A stretch of 20,168 nt of DNA from positions 1 through 20,168 of the forward strand of contig URWB01000032.1 in the NCBI GenBank assembly GCA_900551415.1, written 5' to 3'. Shown piece by piece: positions 14,782 to 20,168 of the stretch (positions within the stretch are counted from its first letter, which is position 1; every line of letters starts with the position of its first letter). Made by a program: the position numbers and the translations under genes. Under the pieces are notes generated by a model. It was given only the letters and a program-made list of their open reading frames with translations, made no database searches and was not told the origin of the DNA. The DNA is from an uncultured Eubacteriales bacterium (GTDB taxonomy: Bacteria > Bacillota > Clostridia > Peptostreptococcales > Anaerovoracaceae).

Positions 14782-15660
14782 TTACTTGCCGAGCATATCA
14801 GACAGGTTCGACTGAATCTTCCGCGCGACATCGGGCTTGTTCATGGAGTAAACATGTACATTGGTGACGTTGTTCGCGAACAGGTCGATGATCTGATCGG
14901 TCGCGTAGGCAATGCCCGCCTGCTTCATGGCCGCAGGGTCGCTGCCGAACTTGTCCACAAGCGCCTTGAACCGCTGCGGGACGTGAGAGCCGGAAAGCTT
15001 CAGCGCGCGGTCGATTTGATTCGCATTTGTGATCGGCATGATGCCCGCGACCACAGGCACCGTAATGCCGGCCTCGCGAATCTTGTACAGGAAATTGTAT
15101 AAAAGATTATTGTCAAAGAACATCTGCGTGGTCAGAAATTCACAGCCGGCGTCAACCTTTTCCTTAAGGAAACGAATGTCCTCTTTCTGATTCGCGCTCT
15201 CAGGATGCTTCTCCGGATAGCAGGCGCCGCCGATGCAAAAGTCCGTGCCGCTTTCCTTAAGCTCGCGGATGAGGTCGATGGCGTGGTGATAAGCCCAGGT
15301 TTCCTGATGTGAGAGATCCATATCGGCAGGGATGTCACCGCGCAGCGCCATGATGTTCTCGATGCCGGCGGCTTTGATCTCTTTGATCTTCTGATGTACC
15401 GTCTCTCTGGTAGAGGACACGCAGGTCAGATGCGCAAGGGTCTGCACATTATATTGGTCCTTGATGTTCTTTGCAATATCAAGTGTATATTTACTGGTGC
15501 CGCCGCCCGCGCCGTAGGTGACGCTGATAAAGGCGGGACGCAGCTTGGCGATTTCCTCGGTTGCCTTTTTGACGCTGTCGAACGCGGCGTCCTGCTTCGG
15601 CGGGAAGACCTCGAAGGAGAGCGAAAGTGTATCTTGTTTCAGTGTATGCATGAGTTTCAT
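14782..15660 (-). CDS. metF: 5,10-methylenetetrahydrofolate reductase
   Basis: 292 residues, the usual MetF length. It is a single FAD-binding TIM barrel: SLSFEVFPPKQDAAFDSV (13-30, including the catalytic Glu), ISVTYGAGGGTSKYT (around 46-60), LAHLTCVSST (around 75-84) and NIMALRGDIP (around 101-110). It reduces methylene-THF to methyl-THF, the methyl donor for the metH product two genes downstream. The start ATG 15660 has GGAGG 11 bases upstream; a second in-frame ATG three codons later is less well placed. It is the first gene of the metF-reactivation-metH operon, with a strong promoter about 80 bases upstream. The leader is short, with only a small GC hairpin and no S-box or T-box. Confidence 0.96.
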   Translation of the reverse strand: MKLMHTLKQDTLSLSFEVFPPKQDAAFDSVKKATEEIAKLRPAFISVTYGAGGGTSKYTLDIAKNIKDQYNVQTLAHLTCVSSTRETVHQKIKEIKAAGIENIMALRGDIPADMDLSHQETWAYHHAIDLIRELKESGTDFCIGGACYPEKHPESANQKEDIRFLKEKVDAGCEFLTTQMFFDNNLLYNFLYKIREAGITVPVVAGIMPITNANQIDRALKLSGSHVPQRFKALVDKFGSDPAAMKQAGIAYATDQIIDLFANNVTNVHVYSMNKPDVARKIQSNLSDMLGK

Positions 15661-15699
15661 GGTTTATAATGCCTCCAAATGTATCCATAGTTTTCACCT

Positions 15700-15714
15700 C
15701 GCGGCAGCGCCGCG
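15700..15714 (-). repeat. GC hairpin in the metF leader
   Basis: Perfect 6-bp stem CGCGGC / GCCGCG with a 3-base loop in the approximately 75-base metF 5' leader. It is too short for a known methionine riboswitch. Confidence 0.35.
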
Positions 15715-15741
15715 GCGTAAAGGTAAAGATGGTCGGTGATT

Positions 15742-15770
15742 ATTATAACATGATTCCTCTTTTTTCGCAA
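15742..15770 (-). promoter_or_regulatory. Strong promoter of the metF-reactivation-metH operon
   Basis: On the minus strand: TTGCGA (complement of 15765-15770), 17-base spacer, perfect TATAAT (complement of 15742-15747), with an extended -10 TGT just before it. The expected start is near 15735. Confidence 0.85.
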
Positions 15771-15798
15771 GAATTCCGCATGCGAAACGGCAAAAAAC

Positions 15799-16067
15799 TT
15801 GTTCGATAAAACAAAGAAAAATATTATGCAGTGTGCATAGCAACAAAGAAAAAATGAGAGCGCGGCATTTGTTTTTTTGTCTTTTTGTTATCAGTGTTCA
15901 ACCTGTTATTACAATTTACGGAGATAAATTTCAGAACTTGCCGCTGCAAAAAGTAAAAACAAGCAACGCATAATCAGCACCGCCTGCTTTCATACCTGCC
16001 GCCATCCGGCGGATGTTGAACGTATCAACGCAAACCGGACAGGGTCAGCCTTGACTCTGTTTTTTTC
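15799..16067 (+). ncRNA. Possible short non-coding transcript (promoter plus terminator, no clear gene)
   Basis: The gap between metF and the surface-protein gene is over 600 bases. On the plus strand TTGTTC (15799-15804), a 17-base spacer and TATTAT (15822-15827) form a promoter-like pair. The hairpin ACAGGGTCA / TGACTCTGT (16039-16060, one G·U pair) followed by seven T makes a convincing terminator, yet no plausible gene lies between. Smaller hairpins CCGCC / GGCGG and GTTGA / TCAAC lie just before it. A transcript of about 235 bases is implied. A 39-codon frame (15854-15973) lies inside but has a poor ribosome site. The terminator is well supported; the RNA itself is inferred. Confidence 0.35.
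16039..16067 (+). terminator. Terminator in the metF/surface-protein gap
   Basis: Stem ACAGGGTCA / TGACTCTGT with GCCT loop, then seven T and TCTT. There is no recognised plus-strand gene upstream, so it may end a small RNA. Confidence 0.75.
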
Positions 16068-16123
16068 TTGGAGTGTGAATAGCAACTGGAAGAAAGATAC
16101 AGGTAAAAAAACTGGAAAATGGG

Positions 16124-16152
16124 TTGACGCAACTGGGAAAAGAATATAAAAT
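16124..16152 (+). promoter_or_regulatory. Promoter of the surface-protein gene
   Basis: TTGACG (16124-16129), 17-base spacer, TAAAAT (16147-16152). The leader to the start codon is about 130 bases and contains two perfect palindromes. Confidence 0.78.
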
Positions 16153-16184
16153 ATAGGGGCAAAAAGACATTTTATCAAAAACGC

Positions 16185-16221
16185 AAAGGGATATCCCTTT
16201 GTTCGTTACATGGTAACGAAC
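16185..16221 (+). promoter_or_regulatory. Two adjacent perfect palindromes in the surface-protein leader
   Basis: AAAGGGATATCCCTTT (16185-16200) is immediately followed by arms GTTCGTTAC and GTAACGAAC around ATG (16201-16221). They lie downstream of the promoter, so they may be roadblock operators or RNA hairpins. There is no U-run after them, so they are not a terminator. Confidence 0.5.
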
Positions 16222-16289
16222 AAACCTCTCCTACTTGCGAAGATGAAAAATGCATGAAAAAAATTAATGAAAGGGGCGTTAATTTAGTA

Positions 16290-18710
16290 ATGAAAAGAAA
16301 ACTACTTGTTCTTTTAATGGCAATTTTAGTGGTCATGGCTATGATGCCGACGGCTGCGTTTGCAGCAAACGGCGGCATTATTGATGTCAGCGGCAATGTG
16401 ACGGTTAGCAAGATTAATTCTGAACCAACTTGCAATCCTAGACTCTACTATGGTGAAGTCAATGTCAATGGTAACGCAACAGAAAGCAAGACACAGTTGA
16501 CCCATAAGGTGCTACCGGTCGTTAGCTGGAAGAACGGCTATAATACCTACCATGTAATTCCTTCCACCTATCAATACTACGTTTACAACATTAAAGATCC
16601 AAATAATATCCTCAAAAAAATTGAAGGCGGTGTAGGAACAGACACACTTCAGCAATGGGGATGGCCGGGGACGTACAAGTGCTATCAGACGATGGTGACA
16701 ACCGATGGTAAGACAAACGGAACCGCTACTTTTGATATCGATTTGGTCTATCAGTTTAGCAGATTGAATTCTTCCATTGGTTACTACGATCGCAACAACT
16801 GGGGTGGGCGTACTTTACACTTCACAATTAAGCAGACTGTGGAGAACCCCACCACTTATACAGTCATTTACACAGACGGTGTAGATGATGAAACAGTCTT
16901 TGAAGATCAGGTTACATCAGGTTTGAAAGTTGGCGATACGACACCTACTTTCACAGGTAGTACCCCGACGAGAGAAGGGTATACGTTCGCGGGTTGGAAC
17001 CCTGAAGTAGCCAATACAGTAACCGAAGATGCTACCTATGAAGCCACTTGGCAGCCAGATGCACCAAAAAATAGCGACGTAGAGAAACTTCTTACAAATG
17101 CAGTAAAAATCGATTGCGTCAATACCGCAGTAAGCCATGATTCTGTGATTTATCCATTAGAGAATGATACATACAGCATTGGCACTGTTACAAAGAACAC
17201 AGCCGGTGAGTATACGGTAGACGTAACGGTCAACGCAGCGGAATATGTAAAGCAGTATAACGATGAGAAAAAGGTAACTCACGAACTGAAGACAGATGAA
17301 GAATCTGGGAAGGTGATTACGCTTAAACATGACGGTACAAATTGGGTGGTACAGTCGAATGTGCCGGTAACATTTGATGTCGTCTGTAAAGAAACTCCGG
17401 CTCCAAGCGATGAGGATATCATTGCATTAGAAGATGCAGTTATCGTTGATTGTACGAAGCAGGACGCGCATCCGGATAAAACTTATAAGCTCGTGCAAGA
17501 CTCCTATCTTGTAGGCGAAGTTCAAGGAAACGAATGTACTGTTTCAATATGGGATGCTAAGCCGTATATCGCAGAATATAATACAGATGTTGCCGGAACG
17601 CATCGACTAAAAGATCAAAAGCAGGACTATGAGGTACAGCTTTCTTATAAAAATGGAAAATGGACTGTGGCAAAACCGGCACACCTTTATGTAGAATGCG
17701 AAGAAACAAGCACTGAACCGGAAATTAAGAAGGAAGATATTGAATTTTTACTTTATAGTAATGCAATATGTGTAGATTGTACAACAAACGATATGCATGC
17801 GGATAAGCTCTATGGATATGAGGGAGATTTTGCATATAGCCCTGTTCAAGATGGAAAGTGCACCGTTACGCTTCAAAATGTAAATGAAACGGAGTATATC
17901 CAAAAGTACAGCACAGATATTACAGAAGCGCACACGAAAGATGCAACTGAATCCAAATTAACAGTTGAACTTGAACATGATGGCGTGAAATGGACAATCA
18001 AGACACCGGCACATATTTATGCAAAATGCGAAACCGGCGGCGATGAGCCAATCATCACTCCGGACGGTCCGACGAAAAATCAAGTAGAAGAACTGCTTTT
18101 CGGAAGAATCATCGTTCACTGCAATACAACGACCGCGCATCCGGATAAAAGTTACGGTCCGTTGGAAGGCGGTTATGAAATCGAAAAAGTAAAAGGTAAC
18201 GCAAGTACCGGCTACTATGTTAACGTAACAGCCGCAGCCTATATTGCAGAATTCAGCAAAGATTTCGGAACGCATACACAGGCGTCCGGAGACCCTGCAG
18301 ACCGCAACATCACCTTAGTTTACGAAGACGGCGCTTGGACAGTCAGTGATAGTGCGAATGCAATCTTTTATGCAGTTTGTCAAACTGGTGGTGGAGATAA
18401 CCCTAGCGATGGCGGCAATACCGGAGGAAATACTGGTGGCAATACCGGTGGAAACGCTGGTGGTGGAACAATCCCAGGTGGCGATGACGGTAACGGCGGC
18501 ACGGTAACACCAGTTGCTCCGACCAATCCGACTGAACCTGTAGTACCAGAAGATCCGGATGATGGAAAGACAGGAGCGAACGATCAAGCTAATCCGCATG
18601 AAGTTCCGAAGACCGGCGATAACCTGCCGATGAATCTTGTATTTTACGCATTCCTTGCAGCAAGCGCTGCGATGGCAATGAGAAAAATTACAAAAAAAGA
18701 ATCTAAATAG
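16290..18710 (+). CDS. Sortase-anchored, repeat-containing surface protein
   Basis: About 806 residues. A signal peptide (MKRKLLVLLMAILVVMAMMP, ending TAAFA-ANG) is followed by a unique domain (about 27-188), an InlB/Flg_new-type repeat (YTVIYTDG to YEATW, about 190-255), four copies of an approximately 105-115-residue repeat (DNA 17070, 17409, 17724 and 18069 onward), a GGNT-rich then Pro-rich linker, and a C-terminal sorting signal with VPKTGD, a hydrophobic stretch and a Lys/Arg tail. It should be exported and linked to the cell wall by sortase; an adhesive role is typical for such proteins but not shown. Frame-open ATG 16254 exists, but its extra residues (ERG) read through the AAAGGGG ribosome site, so ATG 16290 is preferred. 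It has its own promoter and terminator. Confidence 0.9.
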   Translation: MKRKLLVLLMAILVVMAMMPTAAFAANGGIIDVSGNVTVSKINSEPTCNPRLYYGEVNVNGNATESKTQLTHKVLPVVSWKNGYNTYHVIPSTYQYYVYNIKDPNNILKKIEGGVGTDTLQQWGWPGTYKCYQTMVTTDGKTNGTATFDIDLVYQFSRLNSSIGYYDRNNWGGRTLHFTIKQTVENPTTYTVIYTDGVDDETVFEDQVTSGLKVGDTTPTFTGSTPTREGYTFAGWNPEVANTVTEDATYEATWQPDAPKNSDVEKLLTNAVKIDCVNTAVSHDSVIYPLENDTYSIGTVTKNTAGEYTVDVTVNAAEYVKQYNDEKKVTHELKTDEESGKVITLKHDGTNWVVQSNVPVTFDVVCKETPAPSDEDIIALEDAVIVDCTKQDAHPDKTYKLVQDSYLVGEVQGNECTVSIWDAKPYIAEYNTDVAGTHRLKDQKQDYEVQLSYKNGKWTVAKPAHLYVECEETSTEPEIKKEDIEFLLYSNAICVDCTTNDMHADKLYGYEGDFAYSPVQDGKCTVTLQNVNETEYIQKYSTDITEAHTKDATESKLTVELEHDGVKWTIKTPAHIYAKCETGGDEPIITPDGPTKNQVEELLFGRIIVHCNTTTAHPDKSYGPLEGGYEIEKVKGNASTGYYVNVTAAAYIAEFSKDFGTHTQASGDPADRNITLVYEDGAWTVSDSANAIFYAVCQTGGGDNPSDGGNTGGNTGGNTGGNAGGGTIPGGDDGNGGTVTPVAPTNPTEPVVPEDPDDGKTGANDQANPHEVPKTGDNLPMNLVFYAFLAASAAMAMRKITKKESK
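17070..18392 (+). repeat. Four approximately 110-residue two-cysteine repeats within the surface protein
   Basis: Units begin at about 17070, 17409, 17724 and 18069. Each has a helix-like opening (VEKLL, DEDIIALED, DIEFLL, VEELL), then V-x-C with a nearby His (VDC...HPDK), a YI/V-x-x-Y/F core, a W-T/V strand (NWVV, KWTV, KWTI, AWTV) and a second Cys at the end. The units are clearly related but divergent, so the duplication is old. The cysteine pair may form a disulfide within each unit. Confidence 0.8.
18411..18458 (+). repeat. 12-base tandem repeat encoding GGNT linker
   Basis: Four units of GGNAAT/C-type sequence encode GGNT-GGNT-GGNT-GGNA. Such short in-frame units can change copy number by slippage, altering the length of the wall-spanning linker. 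Confidence 0.75.
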
Positions 18711-18809
18711 TGTTAGCAAATAAAATAGGCAGCAAGGGATAATCTGCGGTGCATAACTGCAAATGAGAGGTAGTCTGCTAATAGATTTGCAAATGTAAAA
18801 ACTACACCA

Positions 18810-18852
18810 AAAAAGTCGGGTGCACAGCTTAGTTTATGCATCCGGCTTTTTC
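18810..18852 (+). terminator. Terminator after the surface-protein gene
   Basis: A 15-bp stem (two G·U pairs): AAAAAGTCGGGTGCA pairs with TGCATCCGGCTTTTT around a 12-base loop, ending in a T-run. It lies about 100 bases after the stop codon. Confidence 0.85.
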
Positions 18853-18858
18853 TAGTAT

Positions 18859-18877
18859 GACGAACATGCCGTTCGTC
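18859..18877. repeat. Short perfect hairpin between the terminator and the intron remnant
   Basis: GACGAAC / GTTCGTC around ATGCC. It lies seven bases past the terminator and about ten before maturase similarity begins; its origin is unclear. Confidence 0.4.
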
Positions 18878-18886
18878 TGTGGTGAA

Positions 18887-19256
18887 AGACCCCATCAAGA
18901 TTTCATCAAAAGAATCGAGAGGGAGCTGAAGCAGCTGACAAAGCGAAGCTGGTCCGTGACAATGGACGAACGAATCAAAAGATTAAATCAAGTGATCCAT
19001 GGATGGATCAACTACTTCCGAATGGGAAGCATGAAAGAAAACCTCAAGCGGATAGATGGATATCTGCGGAACAGAATGCGGATTGTCATATGGAAACAGT
19101 GGAAGAAAGGGAAAATTAGGAGCACCTCTATGGATGGCGAAACACTCTGCGGGATTTGCAGATTACTATCAAGCGGCTATAAAGAACGCAGGATTGCGCT
19201 TCATAAGCAAAGAAGTCCTCGCAAAACGAGGATTTCTAAGCCGTTTTATTATTTGA
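18887..19256 (+). pseudogene. Group II intron maturase, C-terminal fragment (5'-truncated, frameshifted)
   Basis: The first frame gives ELKQLTKRSWSVTMDERIK, LNQVIHGWINYFRMGSM and LRNRMRIVIWKQWKK, the maturase/domain X region of group II intron proteins. The reverse transcriptase part (YADD region) is missing entirely. After IWKQWKKGK (about 19110, in an A/G-rich run) similarity passes to another frame reading KLGAPLWMAKHSAGFADYYQ and ending FISKEVLAKRGFLSRFII at 19256, so one indel is present. The first frame continues to 19261 with non-family sequence. A domain V/VI-like RNA end follows directly. This is a dead remnant, probably from an incomplete retrotransposition or later deletion. Confidence 0.85.
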
Positions 19257-19257
19257 A

Positions 19258-19327
19258 TTGAACCGCCGTCTGCCGAACGGCACGCAAGATGGTGTGAGAG
19301 GGGCTAGAACTAAGCCCCTAGTCGAGT
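19258..19327 (+). mobile_element. 3' end of a group II intron (degenerate domains V and VI)
   Basis: Sequence after the maturase fragment follows the usual bacterial pattern: AACCGCC...TGCC-GAAC-GGCA...GGTGTGAGAGG (domain V, with a GAAC loop on a TGCC/GGCA stem), then GGGGCTA-GAAC-TAAGCCCC (domain VI, with an unpaired A near 19312 as branch-point candidate) and CTAGTCGAGT. The lower domain V stem is imperfect (CGCC opposite GATGG), so splicing activity is doubtful. The exact 3' boundary, near 19327, is uncertain. Confidence 0.7.
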
Positions 19328-19343
19328 ATATGGGTATAGTATA

Positions 19344-19985
19344 AGTCACCCTGTGTCCGGTTCCCAATTCTTGCGGTTTGGCGGCGCGACCAGCTGCTAC
19401 ATCCTGCGCGCGGAAAAACACGCGCTTGTGTTGGACTGCGGACAGGTCATTCGCTTGACAGAACGTGTTTCCGCGAAATTTTTTTCGGCGAACCATCCCA
19501 ATGACGCGACCATTATCCGTGTGGATACCGACAACGGCTCTGTCTGTCTTGTATGCGACTGGGAACATGATTCCACAAGCTCTGATGCTGATTTTGCTGT
19601 AGTAGCTCTGCGAGATACGATTTTAGCGCGCGAAGAAACGAAGGCCGAGGGCTGCGTATTTTCTTACGACGAGGATCGCAAATTATCTTATGACTGCGGA
19701 CTTTCGCATGCCGCGCTTACGTTGAAAGAAGCGCTTCGCGGCTGCGCGCTGATGCTTTATGACGGCATGTACACGGAGGAGGAGTATCCCTCGCGTAAGG
19801 GCTGGGGGCATTCGACGTGGCAGGAGGGGGTCAAAGCCGCCACCCAAAATCATGTGTCGAAATTGATCATCACGCATCATCTTCCAGAGCGAACCGATGA
19901 GGAACTTCTGGCACTGGAAGCACAGGCGCAAGAGGTTTTCCCTGACATACGCTTTGCACGCGCCGGAGATGTATACGCTTTGTGA
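19344..19985 (+). pseudogene. MBL-fold metallohydrolase, 5'-truncated and internally deleted
   Basis: An open frame of about 210 codons remains. The beginning (SHPVSGSQFLRFGGATSCYI, then LVLDCG) matches the start of phosphoribosyl-cyclic-phosphodiesterase-like MBL proteins, which usually begin with a strand and RGS-x-PVSG. The end also matches: FFSANHPNDATIIRVDT, VCDWEHD, LMLYDGMYTEEEYPSRKGWG, HSTWQEGV and IITHHLPERTDEE. Between LDCG and QVIRLTE the segment that should carry HxHxDH, the main metal-binding motif, is absent, an in-frame loss of probably 60-80 residues. The true start codon is also gone and the group II intron end lies just upstream; the frame's nominal GTG at 19353 has no ribosome site. 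It was probably inactivated by both events. Confidence 0.78.
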
Positions 19986-20047
19986 TGAGCCGCATGGATT
20001 GTACGAAATAAAGAACAAAACAGACGTAAAATATTTAAAAAATATGC

Positions 20048-20076
20048 TTGACATTTTGCCTTGATATGGGTATAAT
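20048..20076 (+). promoter_or_regulatory. Perfect consensus promoter of the tRNA-Asn gene
   Basis: TTGACA (20048-20053), 17-base spacer, TATAAT (20071-20076): full sigma-A consensus, as expected for a stable-RNA gene. It lies about 44 bases before the tRNA. Confidence 0.93.
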
Positions 20077-20119
20077 GATTTATGTTGTCGGTGATAAACA
20101 CGTTGCTGATAATAGGTGT

Positions 20120-20168
20120 TCCGAGGTAGCTCAATGGTGGAGCAGGCGGCTGTTAACCGCAAGGTCGA
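20120..20168 (+). tRNA. tRNA-Asn (anticodon GTT), 3' part outside window
   Basis: TCCGAGG acceptor strand, TA, D-arm GCTC-AATGGTG-GAGC, then anticodon stem-loop GCGG-CTGTTAA-CCGC with anticodon GTT. The variable and T arms are cut by the window end. It may be the first of a tRNA cluster. Confidence 0.92.

Noticed and set aside
15661..15741. S-box, T-box or cobalamin riboswitch upstream of the methionine operon
   Set aside because: The leader from the mapped-looking promoter is only about 75 bases with a single short GC hairpin; none of the conserved cores is present.
15854..15973. A 39-codon frame with a hydrophobic beginning (MRARHLFFCLFVISV) in the metF/surface-gene gap
   Set aside because: The ribosome site is poor and there is no homology I can recognise; mentioned only as part of the possible small RNA.
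16254..16289. Upstream ATG 16254 as the surface-protein start
   Set aside because: Its extra codons translate the likely ribosome site (AAAGGGG) and put a polar extension ahead of an ideal signal peptide starting at 16290; kept only as an alternative.
17070..18392. Repeated units considered as a CRISPR or DNA repeat array
   Set aside because: The repeats are protein-level, about 320 bases long and diverged in DNA; there are no short identical repeats with unique spacers anywhere in the window.
19328..19343. The segment ATATGGGTATAGTATAA resembling the tRNA promoter's ATATGGGTATAAT
   Set aside because: An 11-base AT-rich match around a -10-like element can arise by chance and there is no matching -35 at the right distance.

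Overview
The window reads as chromosomal DNA of an anaerobic Clostridia member (Eubacteriales), possibly a Family XIII / Anaerovoracaceae relative; the family-level guess is inference. Support comes from an acyl-CoA dehydrogenase–EtfB–EtfA set whose EtfA carries an N-terminal 2[4Fe-4S] domain, strong AGGAGG ribosome sites, consensus-like sigma-A promoters, U-tailed terminators, an NhaC antiporter, a split corrinoid methionine synthase and a sortase-anchored surface protein. GC content looks moderate by eye (not computed).

Layout. (1) 1-2245, plus strand: the end of an acyl-CoA dehydrogenase, then etfB and ferredoxin-fused etfA and a terminator; this is the electron-transfer arm of acyl-CoA reduction. 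(2) 2246-4172: a hairpin-rich leader, an NhaC-family antiporter and a terminator. (3) 4196-7390: a promoter followed by a 7TM-LuxR membrane regulator, an M20 amidohydrolase and a MerR/GyrI-like regulator, then a terminator. (4) 7389-10319: a promoter with a 19-bp spacer and a centred dyad, the hallmark of MerR control, drives a DUF5058-like membrane protein, a second multi-pass membrane protein and a second M20 amidohydrolase. The two M20 genes are identical over 557 bp but clearly diverged on both sides, which indicates gene conversion. (5) 10363-15770, minus strand: metF, a stand-alone methionine synthase reactivation protein and metH without its reactivation domain form one operon from a strong promoter at 15742-15770. 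A separate dapB-like gene follows, with its own promoter directly behind the metH terminator.

(6) 15771-18852, plus strand: a possible short non-coding transcript, then a promoter with two perfect palindromes in the leader, then an approximately 806-residue surface protein (signal peptide, InlB-type repeat, four copies of an approximately 110-residue two-cysteine repeat, Gly/Asn linker, VPKTG anchor). (7) 18853-19985: a decay zone, with a 5'-truncated, frameshifted group II intron remnant (maturase tail plus domain V/VI-like RNA) abutting the damaged remains of a metallo-beta-lactamase-fold gene. (8) 20048-20168: a perfect consensus promoter and the start of a tRNA-Asn gene that runs off the window.

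The most interesting part is 4196-10229: two sensors of different type, two converted copies of one amidohydrolase and a pair of uncharacterised membrane proteins look like a regulated import-and-hydrolysis (or export) cassette for an unknown amide or peptide. The substrate cannot be read from the sequence.
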